Positions 12,685-26,124 of a stretch of DNA of 64,000 nt are shown piece after piece. Both the position numbers and the translations under genes were made by a program. Location: the NCBI GenBank assembly GCA_028023455.1, contig JAQFVV010012420.1, positions 2,420,001 to 2,484,000 on the forward strand, read 5' to 3'. The notes under the pieces were generated by a model, which saw only the letters and a program-made list of their open reading frames with translations, did no database searches and was not told where the DNA came from. How positions within the stretch are numbered: the first letter of the stretch is position 1; each line of letters opens with the position of its first letter. Source of the DNA: Epiperipatus broadwayi. Its lineage: Eukaryota; Onychophora; Udeonychophora; Euonychophora; Peripatidae.

Positions 12685-12829
12685 TATTGTCTATTTGTGT
12701 GTTATTACTAACAAGTTGTTTGCATTTGGAAAGTTTAAATAAAGTTTAAAATTTTCTGTACATTCAACATTTACCCATAAATAATGGAAATAGTCCAACA
12801 TACCACATCTTGAGAATTTGTTTATTTGT

Positions 12830-14200
12830 TATATATTCATTTTTTCTTTCTATTGTAACAATAAAAACTCATAATATTTTTTGAAGTCTTCACAGATCTC
12901 CTATGAAAATATTATGCCCTCCCAGAGGTCTTGAATCACTGATTAAGGACCATAATTTAGATCAAGAAAGACTAAATCACTAACTGCTTATTTATGCTTA
13001 ATACTAGAAATATGATATTACATACTTATTTTATCCTTTGTATTCAATCATAAAAGCAAACGTTTAAATTTTGTGTTTTTCTTTAAGTTTCTTTATAAAT
13101 ATAAACATTATTTTAGTAGTCATTTTAATTTTGTTTTAAAAATGAATTGCAAACATTTTACATTATTGACTGTTTTTGAATATTAATGAGTTTTCAAACT
13201 GAATTAAGTTTATTCAATCAATATAATAATAAACAAAAACAACATATATTGCGAATTGGCAGCTCTATTCTCTTACTTCTACTTAAGTCTTTTGTTGCAA
13301 CACAAAAAATTAAATTTCGACTAGTTTAAGTCCTTAGACATATTATATATTTTAACATGGTGAAACAATGATGCACTTAAGAGATAAAAAGCTATAAATT
13401 GAAGTTCAATTTATCGATTACATCACTTGACACTTCCAAGTTACTAATTAGCTATTCCATTTTTCTTTATATATACTATTTAAAGATCAGTAAAAAATCC
13501 TGTACAAATGATTTTAATATGAAAATTTTCTAAGCTATACTACTCGAAATTAAATATATATATATATCTCATTAGATGCTTCATAGGACTTTGAAAAATG
13601 TTAGATATAGAAGTATATTCAAAAATTATACGGAAGTCTAGGCAGAAGTTGTCAAAACAAAAATTAAATATTTTTTACAAAACATATGCTGCGTTAAATA
13701 ACAGTGTTGGGAGACGCATTATTTTCTTTAGCTTATACAAATAACAGAATGATTAAATCAAATTTAAGAGTAATAATAATTTTTTAAAAAATAAATTCCA
13801 CTTTAATAAAATATGTGTTTTGAATGCTAATACAATATTTGCAGAATAAAATTTAAATTATAACTGAAAGAGTGACCCATATATGAAATAATAAAAAAGA
13901 AAGAAAAAACAGACAAATGATAATATTCCAGTTGAAGACTAGTAATCAAACAATGTTTTCACTACGATAAGTAATAATCAATGTAGAATATATATACAAA
14001 CAAAGGCTCTAGCTTCCTTATTAACAGAACGTATTGATCAGTTTAGAATAATAAAGTAGTTAAATTCACAAGAAAATAGCCTCCGCATATTTTCCTGACA
14101 GGCTGATACTTCAACTTTAATCTGATTTTCTCCACACAATCTTTCCTATGCTTACATCATTCAAAATTATCTTTAATTAAATCAACAGCAAATGAGAGAC
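12830..14200. other. AT-rich spacer
   Basis: No supported gene or repeat. An AT dinucleotide run lies near 13555-13567. Confidence 0.4.
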
Positions 14201-14204
14201 GATA

Positions 14205-14480
14205 AAAGATGAATTACAACTTGTCGCAGAGGCGAAAAGAAGGAGCAGAAAATTCATTCACAATTCAAATAATTTATAAAAGCTTTTTTTTTTTAAAAAA
14301 AAAATTTTCATACTAAAATTTTATTTTAGAATAATAATGATATTAATTGATTATCTGTCTTTCGTGGTTTAGTACTTGTAAAGGAAAGACTCCGGAGAGT
14401 AAGCTCTTTGAACTGATTCTAGTTCTAACACTTCCGGCGCCCGAACTTCTTATGAACTCTCGAACTTTAATAAAGCCATT
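14205..14480. promoter_or_regulatory. Local GC-richer patch, possible promoter
   Basis: Composition rises above the surroundings, with several CpGs. The minus strand has CCGGAAGTG, an ETS-type site common in housekeeping promoters (14432-14440). A short minus-strand frame from an ATG at 14257 (starting MNFLLLLFASATS) looks like a signal peptide but runs only 26 codons. It could be the 5' end of a minus-strand gene whose exons lie lower in the window. This is inference only. Confidence 0.25.
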
Positions 14481-14489
14481 CGATTATTT

Positions 14490-15790
14490 ATTTACTACAT
14501 ATGTTTATGTACATTTTAGTACACAGATGTTCATACATGTGTATACATTTAGTGAATCTTTTATTTATCAACATTATATTAGGTCAATGATAATTACAGT
14601 ACAATATTGATATATTAAAAAGAAAACATATATTTAGCAAATATATAGTATTTTAAATAAACATTTCATTTATTAATATAAATAAATTTAAATAGAAGAT
14701 AGATCTCATTTATTAAAATATATATATATATATTTATGAAACATATCCAATCTAGCTAACTATAATTGGTCAGTAAACGGATATCCAGTTATTTTTAACT
14801 AGAAAATAGAACAAAGATGAAAATATTTTCAAAGGTAATTAGCAAACATTGTAAATATTGATGTTTTCTTAACTAGGGATATTGGAGAGAACTTTGCCAG
14901 CAGTGGGCTATTTAATGGATATTTTATCTTTACTTGACAAATGCTTATTAATTATTACAAAATAAATAGACTGGAAAGATTTTGTACAGATATGGATAAA
15001 TGAGAAAGAATAAAAATTAAAAAAAAAAAATTGTTAAGGATTTTCAAAAAACTTAGAACTTTTTTCTAGGTAGCTAACTATTCAAATATTGGTGTTAAAT
15101 TAATATCTAGTTATTATTAATTAAAATGTAAAACAAGAAAGAAAGAAAATGCTATAATTCTTATCTACCTGAAGTTTATTAATATGAAGAATATTTTTTT
15201 CGTCTTAAAGTTGTATAAATTACTATGAAAAAGACCAACTATTAGAATGTAAGTTTGCAGCACATCACTAAGTATTATATATCCAAGACTCTATACAGGG
15301 ACAAAATCAACAACACCTATATTCACTTTCATTTCAAAAATATTTTACATTTTATTTGTTATAGTCACGCTTAAATTTATGCAGGACATCATAAAATGGT
15401 GATCATTCATAGTTTAGTTTTCCATAAGATAATAACAAAGACTAAGAATATTTTTTATAAAACATTGAAGATATTATGGAATATATATGTACCATGTTAC
15501 ACATATACTTTTTAAATAAAAAATTCTCAAGCAAAAGTGTGTACATATGTACAAGTCTGTTTTCATATTCAGATATGCTTATAAAAATATATGTAAATAA
15601 TAAAACTAGCTGTATGCAGAGCTCTTATTTTACCTCATTTATTATAAGGAAATGAGACTTTGACTTCCTGTTGATGTAGTATAAAGGCATTAAAATATTT
15701 CTTTTAATGATACTCCCATGAAATCCTTAAAAGTATAGTAACAAGACTGTAATGCCAATCAATATGTTCTTCAAATTTCTGGATATTATA
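14490..15790. other. AT-rich spacer
   Basis: No coding or repeat structure recognised apart from AT microsatellite runs near 14720. Confidence 0.4.
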
Positions 15791-15802
15791 TAATTTACTA
15801 TT

Positions 15803-16105
15803 ATTAAAACAAGCAAAACTCTCTATATATATTGCCACTCAGTGCAAGCCAGAGTAATCAATGGATGCCAGAAGGATTGTGCATAAAATCCCCATCTAGT
15901 ACCTACTAGATGGGGATTTTATGCACAATCTGGTCTGGCTTGGATGAGTAGGTACTAGATGGGGATTTTCAGCACAAGCCTTCTGGCATCCATTGATTAC
16001 TCTGGCTTGCACTGAGTGGCAATATGTATAGAGAGTTTTGCCTGTTTTAATAACAGTTATAAGCAAGCATAAGAAATGGTGATCATGTGATGTTTATTGG
16101 CTTAA
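15803..16105 (+). mobile_element. Hammerhead family A foldback, ribozyme deleted
   Basis: The left arm is inverted and the right arm forward; the two are near-perfect reverse complements around a central palindrome (CCCATCTAGTACC / CTACTAGATGGGG). The family tail GTGATCATGTGATGTTTATT ends the element. TAATTTACTATT (15791-15802) and TAATTTATTATT (16106-16117) flank it as a 12-bp duplication with one mismatch. The segment that holds the hammerhead core in other copies is missing. Confidence 0.75.
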
Positions 16106-16117
16106 TAATTTATTATT

Positions 16118-19100
16118 GTAAAATCCTACCTTCAATGAATGGATTGACATGTGAAATATATGAATGATATAAACCTTCCTAAAAATTTTATGGTCAACTT
16201 GGATGAAATTTTCATGAGAGAACAAGATCTTTGTTTACACTATAAAGATTATCTCAAAGACATATTAAAGAATTGCAATAATGATTGTTTTCATTGGGAA
16301 GATATAGTTGAGGATAGACTATAATGAAGAATTACAATTAAACAAAATATTGAAACCTTTCAGAAAGAAAAATATATACATTTGGTTATATTTGGGGTTC
16401 ATTTCTAGTAGTAGTAGATGTATTGGCAATAGTTGTAGCAGTAGTAGTATCAATAGCAATAGCTGTAATAGTAGTTGCCTTTCTTTTATCTTGTTTTGGA
16501 ATGGCCCTATTCATTTGACAGTGACTCCATAGCAGTAGATGAAGAAAAATCATGTTCAGATTCTGATAGTATTATTATTTGGGTTTATAAGCAACATAGC
16601 AAAAAAAGTCAATATAACTTGGTATATTATCTTATGTACATGATTTTAAAAACTTGTATCATGCTTTTTTTTTAAACCAAAAAATTAAAAAAATAATATT
16701 GAAATCTTATAATTGGAGATTGTAAAACTTTTGATTGATGTATTTTTAAAATATTTCTTTAATATCATCATATAGCAACTCTGGGAAATGTAATACTGAC
16801 AGCTTATTGATTTTTTTAAATGATATTAATAGTTATTGTAATTATTTCACCTTCAAAAGAATAATATTTTCAAGATATTTTAATGGATTGGTTAACAGAA
16901 TGTTTTTAAAATTTGATCAGAAAATCAAACTTATGTTATCATTTTTTGATTATACAGTACATGATTTCTTTTAGTCACAAAACTTCTTTGAATGATGTTT
17001 CATATTAGTGTGATTTTTTTTATATATCTTCATTACATTCTATGGACTTTTTTTTTTTACTAGTAACCAACATCCAATTCATATAGCTGTAATGAATTTT
17101 CTTGTAATTTTTCTTCTCTTTGTAAATTGTATCAAATTATCATAAACCATTCTTTGGTATAATTTTTTTCAGTTCTCTTTCCGGATATAAACCAGAATCT
17201 TCTGCACATGATTTCAGTGTGAAAACAGACCATAAGTTAGGAGTTCAAGGATAAATTAAATTCATATTGTGGCTCAATATAACAGATTTACATGGATTCA
17301 ATTTTTTTTGTCATTATTAATTTCTTTAAAATTTTACTATTTTTTAAAAATATAGTTGCAATATGAAATCTATGGGAAAATAAATAAATTGAAGTATAGC
17401 TTATATGTACCTGTAGTTTATATTATTTTTAAGTCAATCTGAATAAAAGAAAGAATTAAAGACAAGTTCTTTCAATTGTTTGTCGTTAAACCACATTCAA
17501 AATATAAAATCTTAAGGCCACATTTAAAACAAAAAGTATTTGAAAGTTTAAAAATGAGAAGAAAAAAAATTGAATGGAAACAAATTTATGTTACAAAGAT
17601 ATATGAAAGCAGGTAAACACCATTAATTTAAACCCTTGCTTCAGGCGTTTTTAAGATTTGCAAATTTTTTGAATTTTAGAAAATAAATCTTTTATCCTTA
17701 ACAAACATTAATTTTAATGTCTCTAGTTTTGTTTATATATAAATACTTTCTGTGTACTGTATTTTTTCTTTATTTGTTTGTAAATATATGTGTGTGTGCA
17801 ACTAATTTATTAATTTTAAATGGCTAAATTTCACTTTTGAAATTAGTTTGCCTAATAAATTTTTTTGAATAACAACCAGATTGCTATATTAAACAGCAGA
17901 CATGATTGACTGTTTGGATATCATTCAGAAAGAGGAGATGAAATAATGAGAATTAAATATAAATTAAACATTTTTTTCCTTTTGTGACTATTGTTTATTA
18001 CTTTACATTTATTATAAACATAATAGCTATACATAATAAAACAGTTATATACAAAGTAAGTCAAAAGTAAATCTTACTAGGTAATTTATTATATGAAATA
18101 AATTAAACTGACTGCCATTTTCTTCTAAACATTTTTTTTTTTCATTGGTTGGCATTTGCTGTTGAATAAATATTTTATCTGAAGATGAAAAATTCAAATG
18201 TGAAAGTTTTCATAAAGATTTTCTATTCTTTGCACTGATGATAATAGTAAGCCATTTTCCACCATTCTATTTGATGACCATCTTTGTAAGCACAATTAAT
18301 TATGTACACAGTTCTGTGAAATTTACAATAATGATAGAATGAAAGAGATAATAAGTTTCTTGATCAAAAGCCAATCTGTCATTTCCATTGATCAAAGATC
18401 ATATAATCTCCTAAGTAATTTGCTATTCAATTATTTATTTTTAATGAACACCAGAAGACAGTGTCAATCAAATTCTTAGACTAATTTTTGGGTATTAGCT
18501 AAATATTCATTCAGAAGCCAATTTTATTTCATTTGTATTATTTAAATTAATTACCTAACCTTCATAGTTTGGTGCAATTTATAGAGTGGTAAACTCTGGA
18601 GATCAAGCTTCACGGATCACAGATCAGCTTTGTCACCTGTGGTCAAACTTCTTATGTATCAACATGTAATCAAATAATTATTTTTTATCGATTAATTACT
18701 TGAAGGTCTACAAACACCACCACATATGTTTTTATGTTATTCAAATGATGATTTGAAATATTCAAATATGTAATGTTTGAATATCTTCAAATCATTAAAT
18801 AGTATAACATAGAAGTGGTTTCTGAATGGACATTTGGCATTTAGTATTTCTTGATAACAAAAAACAACTATCTGGTGATTACTTATGGCTTACATGATTG
18901 GTTCTATAGTAAAAAAAATTAAAGTGTAGTACTGCTATTAATGCATACTTTAATGTAAGCTAGTGGAAACATAGAATGTTTGAAATGTCATCTATAATTC
19001 TAAATCAATCAATATTAATAATTAATTAAAAAAACAAAGAGTGGTACCAAGTGAGCCATTCTTGTGACAACTTTTATTATTTATCTTTATGGTCTATCTT

Positions 19101-19630
19101 TCATATATGTACAGATGTATGTTGATGCTTTAAGTCAATCATGATTATGAAAACTTCAAGGCTTCTGAATTACCAACTGTGATGTATATGAAAACAATAT
19201 CAATTCTTTCTTTTTTATTGTTAATTTATATATAACAGTATATCAGTATGACACAAAAATTTTAATTATGTTATAAACAAAAATGCAATAAATAAAAATT
19301 GTAAAAACGTACCTATGATTTGTGAGTCATCATAGTTTACCCATATATAATTATTATTATTTAAATTAAAGAATGATTGTGATTTTTTGCATCCCTGCAA
19401 TTGTTGTCTGTCATTTTCATATATTTTGTGTATATTCTTTCATGAGCATGATAAATATAAATTTATTTTCTATCTAAATAAAAAAGATCTTATTAAAAGG
19501 TTCAGAATAGAAGCTGTTATGATTCTAATTTATTTAGTAGTAGTAATAGTATTAGTAATAGTGGGAACAATTTTTAAACATTAAATTATTTCTCTGATTC
19601 ATAACTTCTCTTATATATATATATTATTCT
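16118..19630. other. AT-rich spacer with AGT-type microsatellite
   Basis: An imperfect AGT/AAT triplet tract at about 16405-16475 creates serine-rich chance frames. At about 18570-18660 there is a tRNA-like sequence related to the minus strand of 54480-54560 (shared GGAG.TCAAG and CACGGATCA-type blocks), perhaps an old SINE. Nothing else is recognised. Confidence 0.4.
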
Positions 19631-19639
19631 AACAAATTT

Positions 19640-19880
19640 CCTTATTTTATGTATCCAATTCTTATATAGTTTTTTTCTAGACATTCTATCTCTTGTAATC
19701 TTCTTTGAAATGTCATTTGTCCATTTATAGTCTCTCTCTAGTAATATGTAAAATTCAATATTAATTCATATTCTTATTTTTATCAATGATGATAGTGAGA
19801 TAAGTCTGTTTTCTTATCCATGTACTTTACTTCTAATCTCTTCTTGTTATTTCCAACATACAACTCTCCATATTTCATTC
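19640..19880 (-). pseudogene. RTE-like LINE 3' remnant
   Basis: The minus strand aligns by eye with the C-terminal part of the RTE element at 58660-58930: the blocks ATGGAGAG..TGTATGTTGGAA, AACAAGAAGAGATTAGAAG and the Arg/Lys-rich end are recognisable. The protein frame is broken by several stops and indels. Only the segment after the RT domain is left. Confidence 0.55.
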
Positions 19881-19899
19881 TATTGTCTAAAGTGTCTAA

Positions 19900-22390
19900 T
19901 AAAAATGCCACATAACTTAAGTTTCTACAGGAGAAATGTAAAACCTTTCTTATCAATATACATATGTATTTCATATATTTTTAATGATTTTAATTGACAA
20001 TAAAAGAATTGTTGTTGTCCTATGAACCACAAGATATTTTAAATTTAAATTTATCCCCCCAAATTCAAAAAATGTATTACCTAGCTTACTAATAAAAAAA
20101 CTGTGCACTTCTCTTTAATTTTATTTTCATTTTTAAAATAATAAATTCTATTAATCATTCCTTTTATTTCTTTTTTAAACAAGTTATTGTGTATAGAAAA
20201 TATACTACTACACTTGCAGGCAAAGAAGAAATGACTCTCATTAAATATTTTCCTGATTCACAGTATTTGTAACTAAAACTAACCACTGATTCAATGATCA
20301 TAGTTGCAGAATTCTCTCAACAGTCATAAATAATGAAACATTGTTCAGTAAGTTTTCATTTTATATTTAAATCATCACCCTTCATTTGAGTAATCCATAT
20401 TATTTCAGGATATCCATTCTCCGGTTGAGAATAGTTAGAAACTTATTTGCCAAACAATAATGGATTAGCTGTTACCTAAAAAAGTTTTCTAGATTAACAT
20501 AGATATAAAACCTCAGATTAAAAATATGGCACATATAGGAAATGAGAGATTTTATTTGATGATAACAAACAATGAAAATATTTATTACACAAATAATTGT
20601 TTAACAACTAAAGTAGCAACCTCAGTAAAATACCTCTATTTATACAAAGTATACTTTTGTCTCTCAGATGAGACCTGGTTGGGAAATCTTAAGTCCTTTT
20701 ATTAGGTTACACTTTAACAACTGGATTACACTGCCCAGAATAGTTTATTATTGTATATAATGTTTTCCAAAGACTCAACAGTGATCCCATGCTTACAAAT
20801 CATAGTAACAGAACTGCTTTATGCAATAACTTATGAAACAGAAAGCAATAATATCTGCAATACATAGAAATGACAATCATATAACCAATAATGTTACCTA
20901 GATTAATATCCAGACATAAATAGAAAAACCACTTCCTAGTCAAAAATGCTCAAAGAATTATTATTTTTTTTAGTACTAATAGAAATTTGACTGTTGATAT
21001 TAATCTCATGCAGATATAAAACATCAAAGGCATTATTTAAAGGTAGCAATGAAACATTTCACAGATATGTTCTAAAGTTGGGGGCTCTTTCTTTAGCTTA
21101 CATGTGAACTTACTAATGTGATTAGAAATTTACAAAAAAAAAATTTTTGTAAATTAGAGAAATATTCCAACATTTCAAAAATTGTCCATATTCAGTCTAT
21201 ATGCATGGCCATTCCAACTCCAAGAAAAAAAAATATAGAAAGACAAAATAATAATATATTTGGAATAATAAAATAGAGATATCTACACAAGCTAAACTGT
21301 AAAACACAAAGACATCCACATATAAGACAAACTGGTCATTAGTGAAATATTTTCATGCTAATTCAATTGTAGCACTTGAGAGTATTCTACCATCAATCAT
21401 ATCCCCCCCCCCCCAAAAAAAAAAAAAAAAAAACTTTCTTCATATTCGCCAAAAAGTGCTGTTTTTTGAACTGTATCAATCCCCCCAAAGATGTGATTTT
21501 TTATATATCTAAAAAAGCAAGAAATCCAAGTTATTTTAATTAACAACATTAATCGTGTTTTATGCGCTTGCAGATGAAGTAGTTAATTTTAAACTCAATT
21601 TTTAAATGTTGCAAAATTATATCTTTTAAATCATTTTCATCGCTGGCAACTTTTCAGCTTATCAAAAAAGAATTTGACAATTAAGTAGGTAAAGTCGCAA
21701 GGAAAAAAAAATCTAATACTTTGGTCAGAAATAATCTTTTTTATTTTTAAATCCTGGCTGAAATATTAATTGATTTCTTTTAAAATCGACAACAACAAAA
21801 ATTAGAATTGAAATAACAAACTATCTGATCGTTTCATTTTTCTCATTATATATGGCTTAAATAGCTTTTATACATAAGTCGCTTGTGCTGTATATATATA
21901 TCCATAATATTTGAAAAAATATTTTTGTTATAATATTAGTTTTACTACAAAATGAATAATAAATGTTTTCTTAACGAAGATACAAATTGTTTGATCCTTT
22001 TTTTCCCTTTTAGATTGATTGAGTCATAAGAGGAAAAAAGAAAATTATGTTTTTCCTCAGATAATTAAACTTGGATATTTCAAATAATGTTTTATTTCTT
22101 AAAATGAGAATTGCAAAAAAAAAAAAAATTAATATTATTCAAATCAAAATTTAAACCTATAGAGTTTTGAAAATTTAAAAAAAAACAAAAACATTTTCTA
22201 TGTTCATCATGTAGCATTTACCTGTAATATGAATTCCTCACATTGACTAGAATATATTTTCTATTTCTCTGTATTCTTCTTTTTCAAATTTATCGTCTAT
22301 TCTTTGATTATAGCAAATAATAATTGCCTTTTATCCAAATTAAATCATTATATTTTTTATCTAAAGATCTGTAATGATGACATTTTACTT
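19900..22390. other. AT-rich spacer with a C-run/A-run tract
   Basis: Twelve C's are followed directly by nineteen A's at 21403-21433. A short hairpin of A and T runs lies near 21134-21155. No gene is supported. Confidence 0.45.
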
Positions 22391-22403
22391 ATAATTATAC
22401 GTC

Positions 22404-22501
22404 TTTTTTTTTTTTAATATGTCAAAGCGTTGACCAGGAAACGAACCCGGGCCAGCTGCTTGGAAGGAAGCTATGCTAACCGCTAGGCCACCAACCTTGA
22501 C
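22404..22501 (-). mobile_element. tRNA-derived SINE (family V), subfamily 2, with TSD
   Basis: On the minus strand a tRNA-like A region (GGCCTAGCGGTTAGC), a B box (GGGTTCGTTTCC), the tail GTCAACGCTTTGACATATT and an A run are in order. Perfect 11-bp duplications AATTATACGTC at 22393-22403 and 22502-22512 flank it, so both ends are exact. It differs from subfamily 1 (3.8 and 7.6 kb) in the tail (GTCAACGC against CCGATGC). Confidence 0.85.
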
Positions 22502-22512
22502 AATTATACGTC

Positions 22513-24100
22513 ATTTAGTTGAAATGTTAACTTTTTTAAAAAAAAAATTAAACTTTATCATTACTTTTTTCAAATAAGGCCAGATTAGTATTGCATTCAT
22601 TTCCAGTAGTATTTTTCTCCTCTCTCCTTCAGTTATTACTGATCTGACCAAGAAACAATTTAAAATGAGGAAATTCTAATTGGTTAGAGCATATTCAATA
22701 TTCTGAAATTATAAAGTTTACCAGCTCAGTCCCATACTAAACTGACAACTAGTAAAGACAGTATCACTCGGAGAAAAGAAAAATCAAAACATTCCATTGA
22801 ATTCTACACTAACTTGTGTTACTATAAATAGTTTAATGTATTTAAAAAAAGTATAATTTTTTAAGTTTGAATTTTTAAAAAAAAAAAACATTTAAAAATT
22901 CAATCAACTGATAAAGATAATCCAACATTTAAAAATTCAACCAACTGATAAAGATAATCCAACTTTTTTTTTCTACTAGAAGGTGTATTATAATTAAATT
23001 TATTTTCAAATGAGTATGAAAATTAAACCCAAAGTATGGTGTCAACATTCATGGATAAGGAGGCTGCACTATATTAAAAATATATATTTTTATTTTTCTA
23101 GTCAGTACATTGCTAACTAATCTAATCATTACAGATTAACCTGAGTTTGTTTCACTCTTGATAATAACTAAATACCCACTTACCAACTAATATTACCTGG
23201 CTAAATGGGTTAGTTAGAATATAACTGCAAAACAAGCTAAATCTACTTGTGATTTGAAAAATTTTCAAGATTTACCCACACAGCACTTGAACATTTACAT
23301 ATAGCTATGACATCTTCATGTGAAAATTATTATGATATAGGCCTTTCTGTATGTAAATTCAGTTACATATAAAAATAAGGTTAAACATAGATTTAATGAT
23401 TCCAGATCACAAGACAAAAGTCATATCAATAATCTTTATTATCTTAAAATCCTTACTTTCCAACTAAAATAGTCAAATATCTATTTATTGACCAATACTG
23501 AAGAATTAGCTAGATTCTCTGTAAAAATCCTAAGTTACTTGAGAAAATATCACAGTGATTGTCTTTTAATGCACTATGCATTAATCACTACCCTAGTAGA
23601 TTCTTAAATCCCATATAAATAACAGTATAATTCAAACTTACACAGTCATCTATAACTATAATAATGTGAGATGTTTTATTTATCTAAACTATTTATCTTT
23701 TGATTTAGTAACTGAAACAAAACACTACATGACTTGCCTTACTTTCATTTAATATATGATTTGGAAACAGATCATTTTCATTCTATTCTAGAGATCTTAA
23801 TTTTAAACTTGAGTAATAAATAGATGCTAGATAATAATGTGATACTACATCTGTATTCTCATATTATTTTCTGAATCATGACTTCATCAGTGACTTTAAT
23901 TAATTAATTAATTTAGTGTATGGATTTGTTTGCTTTTATACAGCTTAACTATTAACAAAATAGCATAAAGGACTTTGTAGAGATTCCAACCAGAACATAC
24001 ATTTCATTAATGACTTTATTAAGACATTTAATTCTGCCATTGTAACTATAAATTTGTCATTTTTCAATGGCTGATATATTCCATTTATGAGGATACTGAT
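22513..24100. other. AT-rich spacer with a 37-bp direct repeat
   Basis: At 22888-22962 the sequence ACATTTAAAAATTCAA.CAACTGATAAAGATAATCC occurs twice in tandem with one difference. No gene is seen. Confidence 0.45.
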
Positions 24101-24510
24101 TATGAATTGTTATGAATATGTTGATGAGATTGTAATTGCATCTATGAAGATCAAATCCAGCTGACTTTATTATTTGATTTGGAAAAAGAAATTTGTTTGC
24201 AACATCACAATAATTCCATTTTGCATCATAATTCTTTGTTTAGACATTTTTCATTGAACATCTGAAAAGGTTATTTTGATTAGAGATGAATATCAATTGG
24301 CTAAAACTACTTCTTATGTTATTGGCATTTCTGATCTGCTTAACAGCTTGTTATACATTTTATATGAGGAAATTTCCCTTCTAATATCTCGTAAAGCAAT
24401 AGTGAAAAAATAGGAAACCATTGCAAAGGAATAAATTTGCATGAGCCATTAATATTTCTCATAGCACTATTTAATGGATCCAGAAGTTTGGTTTGAAGAC
24501 TTTTTCTCCA
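24100..24510 (-). repeat. Unclassified repeat with coding-like block, copy 1
   Basis: It shares about 400 bp with 49206-49640 in the same orientation. The best conserved part reads on the minus strand as FLFPNQIIKSAGFDLHRCN here and FFLPNQTIKSAGFDVHRCN there, so the protein is conserved with conservative changes, which suggests a decayed coding region. It lies downstream of the Penelope-like element at 25.1-28.1 kb on the same strand and may be part of it. The family is not recognised. Confidence 0.5.
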
Positions 24511-25079
24511 AAGATGATCATAAAGTATATTAGTTGAATTTTTTAGTAGTAAAGAAGATATCTATAAAAAAGTTACATCTCAAATCCAAATAATGAAAGC
24601 AATTGTTCAAGGAAGTTAGTTTTAAAATTAATATTCATCTAACTTTAGATAAATGAGAAAATTAATAAGGAAATGTTAATAATATTTAATGACTAAACAG
24701 GTTTGGTTTTGAATATGAAAGAATTTATTTAAAGCTAAATACTTTCAATACCATGTAGTATCATAACATAACAAAATTACAAGCCAGTTGAGACCCTGTC
24801 AGGAGAAGCTATATAAAGTACTCTTATAAATCAATAAATGAATAAGTAAAAGCTGAGCGCTGTCAAAGTATATTGTCTCATATTCATAGCTACAAAAATA
24901 AATAATGCGGAGTAGTGTGTACAAAAAGGAGGGGGAGGGATGTCATCCATAAATAATGTAAGCTTTGAATATTAAATTGGACCCAAATGAATACTTAAAG
25001 GTGAATTTGCTTGCTACTGAGAAGTGAGGGGGCTATAAAAACCCCTTTAGAGAAAGGCATGCTGGAGTCTTTTTTGTTG

Positions 25080-25964
25080 ATGGCATGGATAACTTTTCCA
25101 ATTGACAAAGCCTCCTTTAACTTTCACTTTCTATTGCCACACTCTGAACAAACAATATTGGTCATGGAAAGATCAAAATTATAATCAGATAGCAACTCAT
25201 GATCAAGGAAAAGAGAAGAATATTCAGTATTTTTCCTAGCGTGTTTATACAGATACTTGTGTTGGACAAGTCTAGTGGCAAATTGGCATGGGTTTCCCCT
25301 TAGTATATGCCTTTAAACAAATAGAGTCAGAGCAGTTGATTTTATTAACAATTTGATGTGAAGCTTCTTTGGATATTTTATCTTTTGAATTATTTAAAAG
25401 TTTGTTAAGAGATGGGGGGTGAACAAAAAATAATGTATTTATTAAAACAAATGCTTTTTAACTTATTTGCAACTTTCAATATAGAGGGGAGACTAGACCA
25501 TTTTTCATCATTGGGGGGAGCAATTGTAAAATGAGAGATTTATTATAAAAGTTAGTAACAATTGTATGAATATTTTTATGATTATATCCTATGCTGATGA
25601 GATCGCTAATAAATAATTCAATGTTTTGTTTATGATTAGCCTCAAATTTGCAGAGTTTAAGATTTCTATGAAGAAAATTTTTTGGACCTGCATATTTATG
25701 AGTACAAGGAATACTGGAGTTAAAATATATAGTTTCTCTGATACTAAAGGGCTTTGAAACCAATCTATAGTCTAAGGTGTCAAGGTCTCTTGGAATATCC
25801 AGGTCAAGAAATTTGAAACTGTAAAAAGTGTTATCTTCAGACTTGATGATCTCTGTAAGCGAGGTTGAGAATGTCAACTCAATATATATTTGGCAAATGA
25901 TTTCTTCATTAGCATATATGAAGGTGTCATTGACATATTTAAGCAGATATAGAATGATGTTCAA
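25080..25964 (-). pseudogene. Penelope-like element 2: RT C-terminal part and degraded GIY-YIG region
   Basis: The open frame 25476-25964 has a YVNDTF box in place of the RT active-site YVDDTF, then FKFLDLDIP (the FLD motif), a block matching the KP...Y...SS.P region of Penelope-type RTs, and ISDLISIGYNHKNI near the end. Below 25476 the frame breaks, but segments such as LDHELLSDYNFDLS and SMTNIVCSECGNRK suggest the C-terminal endonuclease region. The YVDD second residue is N, so the enzyme is presumably dead. The upstream part lies at 27205-28076, separated by a hammerhead-family insertion. A related but different element at 38.4 kb is closer to the Penelope consensus. Confidence 0.55.
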
Positions 25965-26124
25965 ATTTAGAGATGATTAAGCATTCACACTTGGAAAGAT
26001 AAAAGTTATTAAACAATTCAAAACAAAACAACACTCTCCATATAGTAGTGCCATCTTGTGTTAACAAGAGCAATCAATGGATGCCAGAAGGCTTGTGCAT
26101 AAAATCCCTATCTAATGCCTACTC

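Larger units (their letters stand above)
12373..12812 (-). mobile_element. Foldback element with tRNA-like module (family C)
   Basis: Two arms (about 12373-12510 and 12690-12812) are inverted copies of one sequence and enclose a tRNA-like module on the minus strand. Perfect 11-bp duplications AGAATTTGTTT (12362-12372 and 12813-12823) flank the element. The minus-strand order tRNA-like, GAAGAAGAGT block, arm is the same as at 40148-40503, directly behind the Penelope-like ORF. I infer that this is a short non-autonomous relative of that element's terminal region. Confidence 0.7.

Noticed and set aside
16308-16675. Two overlapping open frames, one Ser/Asn-rich
   Set aside because: They are read through an AGT/AAT microsatellite and have no domain or splice context.
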